NCBI RefSeq assembly: GCF_028767185.1
Contig: NZ_JARACK010000003.1
Coordinates: 1 to 64,000 of the forward strand
Source: Mangrovimonas aestuarii
GTDB lineage: Bacteria; Bacteroidota; Bacteroidia; Flavobacteriales; Flavobacteriaceae
Direction: 5' to 3'
Length of the DNA stretch: 64,000 nucleotides
The notes under the pieces were generated by a model that was given only the letters and a program-made list of their open reading frames with translations, did not search any database and was not told the DNA's origin. A program made the translations under genes and the position numbers. Below are positions 26,191 through 36,666 of the stretch, piece by piece; the first letter of the stretch is position 1; each line of letters starts with the position of its first letter.

Positions 26191-29100
26191 TTAATTACCG
26201 AAATTATATCTCAAGGTGAACCCAGAACGTATTGTAGTTTGCGGAAAAGCAGTTGATATGGCATATTCTGAGAAGGAATAATCAAAATAGAAAATACCGG
26301 TTAAGTACTTACTAAATGCATATTCTGCCGTGTACTTTGCTCCCCAAATAGTCTGCCCTGAGGTAATTTGGTTGTTTTCTACATCCAAATATCTAATAAT
26401 AGTCTTATTATCCCGGATTGCAATATCGGCCTGCATAATCAAATCACTCATTATAGTTTGTCTCGGACCTGCTAATTTGGATTTTAGTCTAACGTCTTTA
26501 AAACGATACCCCAATCCAACCCGATACTCATTACCTTGTATCTCGGTTAGTAAGTTATTATCAAAGCTTAATGAAAGGGAACGATCCCTTCTAATTTCCG
26601 TTAGAATTTTAATCGAGTTTTTCATTTCGAAATCAACACGAATTAAGGGAGTAAACATTTCCGACAAGTTCACGTTGCTATAAATCTGCTTACTTTTATA
26701 ATCTCCCGATTGATTTAAAACATCGTCAGGTTGATTATTGTAAGATATACCATAATCAATATCCTGATAATCCAAATTACTTCTAAACTGATTGATCGTA
26801 TAAGTGGAGCGATAACCATGAGTTAAAGAAAAACGTTTAAACTTCTCTTTAAACCATTTAAATTTCATTAATCCCGTGTACTTAACATCCCAGTTTGGAA
26901 GAGGTGTGTCCCTGAATGAACTCAAACTAATACTACTAGCACTTTTACCTGTATAAGCAGCCAAAAATGAAGGCAATAACACCTGCTGACTTGTTTTACC
27001 ATACCCTAATGGGAATCCGTTAACATCTCCATTCTCAAAATTATCCGGATTGGACATATCTACCCCTTTACTGGCAGCTACTCGTCTGGCTATCTCTAAT
27101 CGATTGTTTCTAAGGTCATCGAATGCATCAGATCCGAATTCATCACTTTTTCCAAACGCAGTACCAAGCATTATTGTGGATATATTAAAATTACCATACT
27201 CATTTGGAGTTAAGGAGTTGTAATCTGGAATACCGTCTGGAACACCGTCTGGCCCAGTATAATCTTCTACCCTATAGTTTTCTGTATAATTATCCGAATA
27301 TAGACGGTTCATTACCAAGTCAATCTTCAAATCTCTTACTGGTTCTATATTAGCCGCAATATCCAATTGACGGTTGTGGACCTCGGTATACTGCTGATTG
27401 AATTCCGGATATGTAGTCAACCAACCGTTACGCGCAGCAAGACTTCTCACATCACTTTGGCTACCAAAAGTATATCCGAAGGTAGGCTTGAATGTTCCAA
27501 TAAATCCAGGAGTTTGCAAATAACCAGGAAGGAAATTCCCGTTATTTTCACTGTAGTTAACTTGTATACGTTTTACACTTGTTAATAAATCAATCCCTGC
27601 ATTTAATAACTTAGTCCCTCCATTACTTTTCGTTTTAGCTTGCTGATCGTCTTTTGCATCATCTGGCGCATTCGCTCTGTCTCTACTTCTGGTATCACGA
27701 CTCCCTCTTACTGGCTTTTTCACTAAGCCAATATATCGGTAAAGCTTGTTCATGTCCAAAGTAGAGTTAATGTTATGGGTATTCGCATTCTGTATGCTGT
27801 GTCCTAGATTATAACTCTGGGTCGTTTCTCCCGGATCTACCGGTGGTGTCCACGGGTTAATCTCGTCAGACCCTTTTTGCCACTGAAAATCTCCTGTATA
27901 AGAATAGGTAGCTCTTAGGAAACTTAATGCGGGTATTTTATACAGTGGGATATCATAGTTAATCCCTAATTGCTGATACTGACGATTGGGATCTCCAAAA
28001 TCAAAGAAACCATCCCACACACCTAAAGTAGGGTCTTGCTCTCCCCGACGTATATCGTTATCTACAAAATAGTTTCTAACGATGTTATTATTAGATGCCG
28101 TAAAGTTAAGCTGCAAACTTTGAGTTAAATTATAATTGATGGTGTATTGGAAATCAAATGTATAATTTCGCTTATAAAGTGTTTCAAGCTGAAGGTTATC
28201 GCCAGTCAAATCAACCTCTCTGAATTTCTGTTGGTTAAATCGCCTGTTGATATCTGTATTAACAGAAAAAGTTGCTGGAAGCAAGCTAAGGTTAAAATCC
28301 TTAAGCAGTTTCCAATTCTTTCCTGTAAATAGTGAATCATTCTTTTTGAAAGGTTCTACAACAACAGGATTAAAATTATAAGAATAATTTACCCCCGCTC
28401 GAACCGTTTTATCCACCGAATTCTCAATCTCGAAATCACGATGCTCAACTTTATTATAAGAATAGTTCAACGTAAGGTTTTCAACATCGTAAAAATGAGG
28501 ACGCTTTTCTGTTGTACGATTCTTTCGGACTCCAATAAAGTTGATACTCTTTCGCTTGGTATAATTTTCATTAGCATTCAATATCTCTTCTCGCTCTTCA
28601 TCGCTTTCGGCATTGTCCAATCGCGTATCGAGTTCTATATCTCCATAAAACTGATCGTACTTAGGGGTTATTATTTCTTCTCCAACTCCATAATTAAACG
28701 GAATTTGTATCCCCCAATCTTTAGGCAATAATTGGCCTATATTTACATTGGTTACAACATCATACTGTTTTACATCTTCTCGGCTTCGCTCATTTGGAGT
28801 TTGCTCAATACTTCCAAAACCAGAAGTACTTGTTCTCCCAGTAGCACTAATGTTAGCAAAGTCGGCAATATTTGAATCCATACTTAAAACAGCGGCCCAA
28901 CCTCCTTCGTTATCCATATCGGACAAACGTAACTCGTTAAACCAAAATGTTCCACAGGCATCATCATTTAAACCTGGATCCGCCGGATTCTTTATACCAA
29001 TCATTAAGGTACGGATACTTCCAAAGTTAGGATTACCCTTAATTGCTACCCGCTGTTGGCCAGGAGTGTGTTCTGAAAATTCAGGAACTGAGTTTTCTGT

Positions 29101-32100
29101 TAAACCACCATCAACCACATCGTAGAAAATAGCTTCACCACTGGTAATTCCATCAGCAGAAATAGACTTAGCTTTTATTTCCTGTAATAACTTGAGCGGT
29201 AAATCTATTTCATTATCTGCCGGCCACACTTCATTAGGATCCGTACTGTTTGGTATACTTACCTGCAACGGAATTTCTACTTGGTAATAGTTTTCGTTAA
29301 GGTCATTACCCATTCTAATAAATCCTACCATTTCATTAGATTCCAACCCATCAACAACTTGCCCCTCTGCATGCATAAACATGCGAATCTTTTTGTACTG
29401 GCGCATGTCTAGATTTATATTCTTGTACACAGCTCGGGAATCCTCTCCGTGAAGGTCACAAACATTAAGCACCATAGATTGCTCATTTTGATCAACAACG
29501 GTATTATTGTTAAAAAGCTGCTCTTCGTAAACCCCTGGTGGGCTTACATAGTTACCTTCATTCTCTTGAGTGCTTATTACTCCGATAGTAAAATCGGTGT
29601 CTTCATACTCTTGATTATCATTGTTAAGTATTTGCGTATATCTTCTCCAATCACTACGAACCAAATCCAAAGCACCAAAACGCATTACTGTTGGCTGGGT
29701 AAACTCGTTTAAATAGATACGGGCAAAACGTACCGATCGGAAATCTGATATCCCATTATATCGCTTAAATTGAGGATACTGTACATTATCGTCAAACACT
29801 TCTATTGGCTGGTTTACCGGCACCCTAAACTGATACCATCTTACAGGAACATCAGTATCTCCGTTAGGCATGTCTCGAGTTTTGTTCTTTACATCAACAA
29901 TAAATTCTCTTAGTGGGTTAGTATCTGGTAAATCATCAATTTCGTCTGCAAATTCAGGAAGATATTCTGGTTTAATATCTAAAATATATTCAAAATAACT
30001 ATCAATGGTATTCATTGTGTTATCTCGGTTAATATCCTCTACATCAGGCTGTGTAGTACTCCCTCGATTTGTATCTGTAAATGTTTCGGGAGAGTTTCCT
30101 TGTACTCCATTATACTTTCTATAACGTTCAAATAAATCTCCATCAGTATTTAAGAAATATGTATAGTTATCTAAAGCAGGGTCTTCACCAAAAGCAGCCC
30201 CAAACTGAGCAGCTTCTTCCTGATCATCATAACCATCATAACCGACGTCTTGATTTGTTCGCTCCTGACCAGTAGTGTCGAATGTATAGACCAAAGATTG
30301 GTTTTGAGGCACAACGGTTCCCCAAACCGTTTGGGGCAACATACTAACGTTACCGTCTGATGGCAATCCATTTTCATATTGTTTACGACCATCCTTTATA
30401 ACATCTTCTGAAACGTTTCCTAAGTTAAACACTAACTTACCTCCAGGATTGTTAGAGTTTTCCTGAAAAGGATCCTGTAACCAAAATTCAATGTACTCTA
30501 CATTTGCTTGTTCAAAATCTGTAGATGTTAACTGCCTTGTAATTCCTGCCCAACTATCCGTTGGATTGTCCAATTGACCATCCTGAGCATTTGGATCGAA
30601 ATTATAAATACCACGTTCATCAGGGTAATAAGCCAAGTCTAAAGTGTTTAAAACCGTAGTTTGGCCCTGAACAAGATCCTGGTCTGGGAATAGCTCCTGA
30701 ATAAACACCCTTGAAGTAAACAGACTTGATAAATCGTCGTCTGTAATACCTCCTGGACGTTGACTGCTATAAAAAACAGGATCAATCATATACCAGTTTA
30801 ATCGCGCTCTTCCAAATCCGTTTTCTATACCGTTAGCGTCGAAAACATCTGTTCCATTCAGATTTAATGGCCTACTGGAATGAAACCAAGATTGAGGGGA
30901 CCTTAAATCTATTGAATTTTGAGACCCTTCAAAATCATCAATATATGCCGTAGCCTCTCCGTTAAAATCAGTTCCTTTCGGCGCTCCTGCTTTTAAATAT
31001 GCAAAATCACCACGAACGGAAAGATTGGATGGCACATCGGTATCAATATTTGGAAGCTTATTCACCATTCGGGTTAAAAACGGAACCTCTGTAGAGTAGT
31101 TCCCATTAAAACCTAACATAGTATTGTTGATAGGCTCTGTACTATAATTGGCCTTTTGGGTAATAGGTCGCTCCCTTAAATTAATAACCGTACCATTCAG
31201 AACAAAGTTCTCATTAAAACGATGTTCTACATTTAAGCCCATATAACGTTTGGTTTGCTGACCAAAAACGGCATTGTTTTCTGTAGAGACCTCAATAGGC
31301 GTATTCGATGCTTTAAGTGCTTCGTCCAAAATTTGCACACGTCCCAACTGATAGTTCACAGTATAATCAATCCCCTCAACAAGAACACGACCTCCTGCTG
31401 TTACTCTAACCGATCCTCTAGGCACGTTAAACGCCCCTATGGGAATACCTTCTCCTCCTGCTGATTTATAGCGGCCTTTTAATTGGAATTTATTTTTTTC
31501 TACAGCCTCAAGAGCAGCCGTTTTAGTGCTCTTATAAAGCACATCGTAAACATATTTGTTCTGATTGGGGTTAAAGACACCATCTTCATAATCTTGATTA
31601 TTGTTACCCGTTCCATCATCATCAAGTATATCGAACAGATAACGTCCAAAAGGCTCTACCTTAGTGAAAACAATTTTTCCGTTTTGAGGGATTACCGTAA
31701 TACCTGGAACATAATCAAAGAATCCGTCACCGCCAGCCTGTGGATCATTGTTATAATTCAATCGATCTAAATTGAATAAACGAATTAAGGGCGTTTCGGT
31801 TATTAAGTATCCATCATCTGGATCTGGAGTATTGTCTGGATCGAAGGGAGGGAAAACCGTACCCTCAACTGGTTTAATATAGTTTAGAGCAGAAGCTTCA
31901 TTATAGAAAATATTAAGCCTAAATTCTTCCTGCTCCAACTGATAAGCCCCAGTGTCGTAAATATTTTTCATCATCAAATCCCAAATAGGTTGTTGCACAT
32001 TAGTAATGCTACTTTTAAGCATTTTAAGCAACAAGGTTTGGGTTCCATTTTGTGCAACAACAACAGCGTCATCAATACCATTACCGTCATTATCATTACC

Positions 32101-33672
32101 TCCAGTTTGATCAACGTCAGAATTATCGTTTATACCATCACCATCAGAGTCGGTTCCATTATCTGGAGTTCCATCGCCATTTATGTCGACATCGGCAATA
32201 TTGGGGATTCCGTCACCATCATCATCGGTATTGGGAACCCCGTCATTAGCAAACTCTCCAACTTGATATACTTGTCCTCCAACCGTAAACTGGTAAGCCA
32301 CAGCAAGGGTTTCATCGTTATTGAGTCTTTGGTTCAAAGAAATATACCCCAATTGAGGATGAAGCGTATATTCCGAACCTTGAGTTAATTTTCTGGCATT
32401 TTCCAACTTCCCATAATCTGAACCTTCATTGGTTCCTGGAATTAATATTCCTGATTGGACCGTAGCAATGTCACGAACAGCATCATTAAGTTGAGATCCT
32501 GCTCCACCAACATTAGTTGGGTCGAACCCGTTATTTCCATTGTCTGGATAGGAACCACCTGGATTGAAAATGTTTAACTGATCATTAAAAATCTTATCTG
32601 TTTCCCCAATATCCTGAAATGCCACAACGTTTCTTACGTTGTCTGTGGAATTATTTCTATTTGTCACCCAAACTTCTATTCGGGTAATCTGTATATTGTT
32701 TGCTATATATGGATATTTAGAAAGTGATTTATCATAGTTATCCCTAAAATACTGAGAAAGGAAAAAGTGGCGGTTTTCATCATAATCCCTAGCAAAAAAC
32801 TCAAACTCTTCAAGAGTCCCTCCTCCTTGAGCAACTACTGTTCTTGTATCTGACTTTTGTTCAGAAAATACTGCAGTTACCGTAGTTCTCCCAAATTGTA
32901 ATTGAGTTTTCACTCCAAATAAACTTTGAGCTCCAGTAATCAAGGAATTGGTCAAGGGCATGCTTACATTACCCACTTCTATTTTTTGGATAATATCGTC
33001 TTCTGTAGGAGTGTATTCCAACTTGACAACATTTTGAAAATCGAAGGTAGATTGGGTATCGTAATTTGCATTTACTTGTAAACGCGTCCCGACTTTACCT
33101 AACAAGCTCAAACTGATACGTTGATCGAAATCGAAAGTAAAATTACTTCTATTTCTGGGAGAAAAAGCAGGATTATCCTGTTTAGAGAATAATACACCCA
33201 AATCCATTTCTACCGAACCTTGAGGGATAACCTCTACTGTGTCGCCTCCAAAAATAGTTTCAAAAAAACTGGAATTTACATAAAAAGCAGGTAATAGGTT
33301 TTTTTGCTCTTCTTCGGCCCCTTCCTTTATACCATCATAGGCATCAATTTTCTCCTTATAATAGGCCTTAAGACTTTCTTGAGCGACCAACGCTTCAAAC
33401 TCCTCTGGGGTTAGTATGACCGGATAATTAATATTGAATTCACCTACTGTTTCTGTATAGATATATCTATCTGTTATAGGGTCGTAGGTATACTTACTAG
33501 AAATACTAGGAGGGTTTGGAATATCTATTTTCCCTAAACTATATCCTGTTTTGGTAGAGTCTTGTTCTGTTACAGGATCATCTTGGGCCATTGCTATGGT
33601 AGATACCATAAAAGCCAAGAAAGTTAGAATGTAGTTTAATGAATAATATGAATTATGGTTGGTCTTATCCAA
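26191..33672 (-). CDS. sprA: SprA, type IX secretion outer-membrane translocon
   Basis: The 2493-residue protein has an N-terminal signal segment (to about AMAQ, residue 29) and is one of the largest proteins in such genomes. Segments such as PLTNSLITGAQSLFGVKTQLQFG, split around residues 235-260, KLLKSS.TNVQQPIWDLMMKN and the C-terminal RSGFTLRYNFGN fit SprA/Sov. This very large beta-barrel exports T9SS cargo across the outer membrane and is needed for gliding in flavobacteria. Residues about 476-535 are Asp-rich repeats (DDDGDGIPN, NGDGTPD, DSDGDGIND, DNDGNGIDD) like thrombospondin type 3 calcium-binding loops. They look like an insertion into a conserved region. ruvA lies 6 nt upstream, so the genes are co-transcribed. 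Confidence 0.95.
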   Translation of the reverse strand: MDKTNHNSYYSLNYILTFLAFMVSTIAMAQDDPVTEQDSTKTGYSLGKIDIPNPPSISSKYTYDPITDRYIYTETVGEFNINYPVILTPEEFEALVAQESLKAYYKEKIDAYDGIKEGAEEEQKNLLPAFYVNSSFFETIFGGDTVEVIPQGSVEMDLGVLFSKQDNPAFSPRNRSNFTFDFDQRISLSLLGKVGTRLQVNANYDTQSTFDFQNVVKLEYTPTEDDIIQKIEVGNVSMPLTNSLITGAQSLFGVKTQLQFGRTTVTAVFSEQKSDTRTVVAQGGGTLEEFEFFARDYDENRHFFLSQYFRDNYDKSLSKYPYIANNIQITRIEVWVTNRNNSTDNVRNVVAFQDIGETDKIFNDQLNIFNPGGSYPDNGNNGFDPTNVGGAGSQLNDAVRDIATVQSGILIPGTNEGSDYGKLENARKLTQGSEYTLHPQLGYISLNQRLNNDETLAVAYQFTVGGQVYQVGEFANDGVPNTDDDGDGIPNIADVDINGDGTPDNGTDSDGDGINDNSDVDQTGGNDNDGNGIDDAVVVAQNGTQTLLLKMLKSSITNVQQPIWDLMMKNIYDTGAYQLEQEEFRLNIFYNEASALNYIKPVEGTVFPPFDPDNTPDPDDGYLITETPLIRLFNLDRLNYNNDPQAGGDGFFDYVPGITVIPQNGKIVFTKVEPFGRYLFDILDDDGTGNNNQDYEDGVFNPNQNKYVYDVLYKSTKTAALEAVEKNKFQLKGRYKSAGGEGIPIGAFNVPRGSVRVTAGGRVLVEGIDYTVNYQLGRVQILDEALKASNTPIEVSTENNAVFGQQTKRYMGLNVEHRFNENFVLNGTVINLRERPITQKANYSTEPINNTMLGFNGNYSTEVPFLTRMVNKLPNIDTDVPSNLSVRGDFAYLKAGAPKGTDFNGEATAYIDDFEGSQNSIDLRSPQSWFHSSRPLNLNGTDVFDANGIENGFGRARLNWYMIDPVFYSSQRPGGITDDDLSSLFTSRVFIQELFPDQDLVQGQTTVLNTLDLAYYPDERGIYNFDPNAQDGQLDNPTDSWAGITRQLTSTDFEQANVEYIEFWLQDPFQENSNNPGGKLVFNLGNVSEDVIKDGRKQYENGLPSDGNVSMLPQTVWGTVVPQNQSLVYTFDTTGQERTNQDVGYDGYDDQEEAAQFGAAFGEDPALDNYTYFLNTDGDLFERYRKYNGVQGNSPETFTDTNRGSTTQPDVEDINRDNTMNTIDSYFEYILDIKPEYLPEFADEIDDLPDTNPLREFIVDVKNKTRDMPNGDTDVPVRWYQFRVPVNQPIEVFDDNVQYPQFKRYNGISDFRSVRFARIYLNEFTQPTVMRFGALDLVRSDWRRYTQILNNDNQEYEDTDFTIGVISTQENEGNYVSPPGVYEEQLFNNNTVVDQNEQSMVLNVCDLHGEDSRAVYKNINLDMRQYKKIRMFMHAEGQVVDGLESNEMVGFIRMGNDLNENYYQVEIPLQVSIPNSTDPNEVWPADNEIDLPLKLLQEIKAKSISADGITSGEAIFYDVVDGGLTENSVPEFSEHTPGQQRVAIKGNPNFGSIRTLMIGIKNPADPGLNDDACGTFWFNELRLSDMDNEGGWAAVLSMDSNIADFANISATGRTSTSGFGSIEQTPNERSREDVKQYDVVTNVNIGQLLPKDWGIQIPFNYGVGEEIITPKYDQFYGDIELDTRLDNAESDEEREEILNANENYTKRKSINFIGVRKNRTTEKRPHFYDVENLTLNYSYNKVEHRDFEIENSVDKTVRAGVNYSYNFNPVVVEPFKKNDSLFTGKNWKLLKDFNLSLLPATFSVNTDINRRFNQQKFREVDLTGDNLQLETLYKRNYTFDFQYTINYNLTQSLQLNFTASNNNIVRNYFVDNDIRRGEQDPTLGVWDGFFDFGDPNRQYQQLGINYDIPLYKIPALSFLRATYSYTGDFQWQKGSDEINPWTPPVDPGETTQSYNLGHSIQNANTHNINSTLDMNKLYRYIGLVKKPVRGSRDTRSRDRANAPDDAKDDQQAKTKSNGGTKLLNAGIDLLTSVKRIQVNYSENNGNFLPGYLQTPGFIGTFKPTFGYTFGSQSDVRSLAARNGWLTTYPEFNQQYTEVHNRQLDIAANIEPVRDLKIDLVMNRLYSDNYTENYRVEDYTGPDGVPDGIPDYNSLTPNEYGNFNISTIMLGTAFGKSDEFGSDAFDDLRNNRLEIARRVAASKGVDMSNPDNFENGDVNGFPLGYGKTSQQVLLPSFLAAYTGKSASSISLSSFRDTPLPNWDVKYTGLMKFKWFKEKFKRFSLTHGYRSTYTINQFRSNLDYQDIDYGISYNNQPDDVLNQSGDYKSKQIYSNVNLSEMFTPLIRVDFEMKNSIKILTEIRRDRSLSLSFDNNLLTEIQGNEYRVGLGYRFKDVRLKSKLAGPRQTIMSDLIMQADIAIRDNKTIIRYLDVENNQITSGQTIWGAKYTAEYAFSKYLTGIFYFDYSFSEYAISTAFPQTTIRSGFTLRYNFGN

Positions 33673-33678
33673 AATCTA

Positions 33679-34260
33679 TTATAAGTTTTTAAGCGCTTGT
33701 TTAATGATGGTTTCAACTGTTGCTTCTGGTTCTGCCGCCAATATCTTATCAACAACGCGTTCGGACTGCTTTTTAGTATATCCCAGCACTTCTAAGGCAG
33801 ATAACGCTTCTTCTTTGCTGGTATTGCCCTGAGCAATAGAAACTTCGTCAATATCATATATTTTAAGGATTTTATCCTTCAAGTCCAGTATGACACGCTG
33901 GGCAGTTTTAGCTCCTATCCCTTTAACAGACTGAATTAAAGCAACATCGTTTGCAACAATACCCTCACGGACTTGCTTAGGGGACAATGAAGAAAGCATT
34001 GTTCTTGCAGTACTAGCACCAATACCATTAACTGAGATAAGTAATCGAAAAATCTCGCGCTCTGCAAGAGACGAAAACCCATAAAGCGTATGGGCATCCT
34101 CTTTAACTTGAAGATGCGTAAACAGTTTAATGTTCTCTTGATTGGGAATCTTGGAAAATGTATGCAATGAAATGTTTAACAAATATCCTACCCCATTACA
34201 ATCGACGACAACATCTGTCGGATTTTTCTCTACAAGTTTACCTTGGATATGTGTGATCAT
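33679..34260 (-). CDS. ruvA: Holliday junction branch-migration protein RuvA
   Basis: The 193-residue protein has the OB-fold domain (MITHIQGKLVEKNPTDVVVD), helix-hairpin-helix motifs (FRLLISVNGIGASTART and IQSVKGIGAKTAQRVILDLK), and the C-terminal domain III (about 145-193) that binds RuvB. It tetramerises on four-way DNA junctions. The gene sits between maeB (56 nt upstream) and sprA (6 nt downstream). The ruvA-sprA pairing is a gene order I know from flavobacteria. Confidence 0.96.
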   Translation of the reverse strand: MITHIQGKLVEKNPTDVVVDCNGVGYLLNISLHTFSKIPNQENIKLFTHLQVKEDAHTLYGFSSLAEREIFRLLISVNGIGASTARTMLSSLSPKQVREGIVANDVALIQSVKGIGAKTAQRVILDLKDKILKIYDIDEVSIAQGNTSKEEALSALEVLGYTKKQSERVVDKILAAEPEATVETIIKQALKNL

Positions 34261-34316
34261 TAATTTCTATTTGTCAAACCTCAAATGTAATAAAATTATC
34301 GGCATACCAAAGTGCT

Positions 34317-36611
34317 TTATTTTGAGCTCATTTGCTGCTCTCGCTTCTCTTTTTGCTGAGCATCGATAACTGCAATGGCCGTCATGTTAACAATTTCATC
34401 TACGCTTGCATCCAACTGAAGAATGTGCACTGGTTTGCGCATTCCCATCATTATTGGCCCGATAGACTCCGATTTATTTAATTCCTTAAGTAATTTATAG
34501 GTAATATTGGCCGCGTCAAGGTTTGGAAAAATCAATGTATTTACTTTACGTCCCGCCAATTTAGAAAACGGAAAGATATCCTGAAGCATCTCACTATTAA
34601 GTGCAAAATCGGTCTGTAATTCCCCATCAACAATCATATCAGGGAAATACCTATGTAAATAAGCCACAGCTTCTCTTACCTTTGAGGCCCTTTCATTGTT
34701 TGACGATCCAAAGTTTGAATACGAAGTCATTGCAACAACAGGCTCTAGACCAAACATTTTTACCACTTGTGAGGTCATATGGGTTATCTTAGCTAAATCT
34801 TTAGCTGACGGATCGATATTTATGGAGGTATCACTCAAGAAAAGTGGACCGCGTTCAGTCATCATCAAGTTTGTGGTTGCTACTCTTGTAGTCCCCTTTG
34901 CCATGCCAATTAATTCCAACATAGGTTTAACCACCGATGGATAATTCCTTGAGTAACCAGTTAAAACAGCATCGGCATCACCTTGATTTACCATCATGGC
35001 TGAGAAGTAATTACGCTCACGCATTAACTTCCTTGCTGAATAATAAGTCACTCCTCGGCGCTTTCTTTGCTCCCAATACACCTTTGCATATTCGTCTTTT
35101 TTTGGTCGCTCTTCATCTGACTTAGGATCAATAATTTGAACATCGGCATCGAACTCGATTTCTTCCATCAAATCCTTAATAATATCCTTGCGTCCTAATA
35201 AAATTGGAAAAGCGATTCCTTCATCATGAACGATTTGAGCTGCCTTTAACACATCTAGCTGATCAGCTTCTGCAAATACTACACGCTTAGGGTTGGTTTT
35301 GGCACGGTTCAAGAGCAATCTAACCATTTTATTATCTGCCCCAATTCTCTCTAGTAAAGAATTTTTATACTTTTCCCAATCTTCAATAGGTTCTTGGGCA
35401 ACGCCAGTTTCCATTGCTGCCTTAGCTACAGCAGGCGGCACTTCTCCAATCAATCTTGGATCAAATGGCTTGGGAATGATATAGTCTCTTCCAAAAGCCA
35501 TTCTAGTTTCCCCATATGCTATATTTACTTGCTCTGGAACAGGTTCTTTAGCTAGGTTAGCTAAGGCTTTTACAGCGGCCATTTTCATTTCCTCATTAAT
35601 CTTTGTTGACCTAACATCGAGCGCTCCACGGAAAATAAATGGGAATCCAAGTACATTATTCACCTGATTCGGGTGATCACTACGACCAGTTGCCATAATA
35701 ATATCTTCTCTTGTAGCTACAGCAACATCATAGGCGACCTCAGGATCTGGATTAGCCATGGCAAATACAATAGGATCGGTTGCCATGCTCTTCAACATCT
35801 CGGGACTAACAATATTTGCAGTAGACAGACCTATAAACACATCAGCATCTGCCATAGCTTCTTCAAGTGTATCAATTTTTCTATGGGTAGCAAATTCAGC
35901 CTTTTGATCGGTTAAATTATCACGATCTTGGCGAATAACCCCCTTGCTATCTAACATAACAATATTCTCTCGCTTAGCTCCAAAAGCTTGATATAATCTT
36001 GTACACGAAATAGCTGCCGCACCAGCACCGCTCACTACAATTCTAACATCTTCAATATTCTTTTCGGCAAGCTCTAGTGCATTTAATAAAGCAGCAGCAG
36101 AAATAATTGCCGTTCCGTGTTGGTCATCATGCATCACAGGAATATCTAGCTCTTCTTTCAAACGACGTTCAATTTCAAACGCTTCCGGAGCCTTGATGTC
36201 CTCTAGGTTAATACCTCCAAAAGTCGGCGAAATTTGTTTTACAGTTTGGATGAATTCTTCTATATTTTCGGTATCCACTTCAATGTCGAATACATCGATG
36301 TCTGCGAAAATCTTAAATAACAATCCCTTACCTTCCATCACAGGCTTTGAAGCTTCCGGACCAATATTACCCAACCCCAAAACAGCAGTCCCGTTAGAGA
36401 TTACAGCCACCAAATTCCCTTTGGTGGTATATTTATAAACATTGTTTTTATCTTTTTCTATTTCAAGACAAGGCTCGGCTACACCGGGCGAATAAGCCAA
36501 CGACAGATCTCTTTGGGTAGCATACCTTTTAGTAGGTACTACTTTAATTTTACCGGGCGTAGGCTTAGCATGATATACCAATGCTTCTCTACGTCTTCTC
36601 TGTTTACTCAT
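34317..36611 (-). CDS. maeB: NADP-dependent malic enzyme with phosphotransacetylase-like domain
   Basis: The 764-residue protein has a malic-enzyme domain (about 1-425) with SLAYSPGVAEPC, HDDQHGTAIISAAAL and the nucleotide-binding VSGAGAAAISC. A phosphotransacetylase-like C-terminal domain (about 430-755) is typical of MaeB and usually regulatory rather than catalytic. It decarboxylates malate to pyruvate with NADP. The start MSKQRRRREALVYH is the conserved family start. A -7 element (TACCTTTG) lies at 36638-36645. Confidence 0.95.
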   Translation of the reverse strand: MSKQRRRREALVYHAKPTPGKIKVVPTKRYATQRDLSLAYSPGVAEPCLEIEKDKNNVYKYTTKGNLVAVISNGTAVLGLGNIGPEASKPVMEGKGLLFKIFADIDVFDIEVDTENIEEFIQTVKQISPTFGGINLEDIKAPEAFEIERRLKEELDIPVMHDDQHGTAIISAAALLNALELAEKNIEDVRIVVSGAGAAAISCTRLYQAFGAKRENIVMLDSKGVIRQDRDNLTDQKAEFATHRKIDTLEEAMADADVFIGLSTANIVSPEMLKSMATDPIVFAMANPDPEVAYDVAVATREDIIMATGRSDHPNQVNNVLGFPFIFRGALDVRSTKINEEMKMAAVKALANLAKEPVPEQVNIAYGETRMAFGRDYIIPKPFDPRLIGEVPPAVAKAAMETGVAQEPIEDWEKYKNSLLERIGADNKMVRLLLNRAKTNPKRVVFAEADQLDVLKAAQIVHDEGIAFPILLGRKDIIKDLMEEIEFDADVQIIDPKSDEERPKKDEYAKVYWEQRKRRGVTYYSARKLMRERNYFSAMMVNQGDADAVLTGYSRNYPSVVKPMLELIGMAKGTTRVATTNLMMTERGPLFLSDTSINIDPSAKDLAKITHMTSQVVKMFGLEPVVAMTSYSNFGSSNNERASKVREAVAYLHRYFPDMIVDGELQTDFALNSEMLQDIFPFSKLAGRKVNTLIFPNLDAANITYKLLKELNKSESIGPIMMGMRKPVHILQLDASVDEIVNMTAIAVIDAQQKEKREQQMSSK

Positions 36612-36637
36612 AGCTTTTTAGTTAATTAGTGAACTCA

Positions 36638-36645
36638 CAAAGGTA
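36638..36645 (-). promoter_or_regulatory. Promoter -7 element of maeB
   Basis: TACCTTTG on the minus strand matches TAnnTTTG and lies 26 nt before the ATG. No TTG is at the -33 spacing. Confidence 0.5.
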
Positions 36646-36666
36646 ATAATCCTACTTAGGAAACGC

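Noticed and set aside
32052-32249. Open frame encoding a His/Gln-rich peptide on the plus strand
   Set aside because: It is the complement of the Asp-rich repeats in sprA, and codon bias of the repeats creates the frame. No start-site or promoter support.
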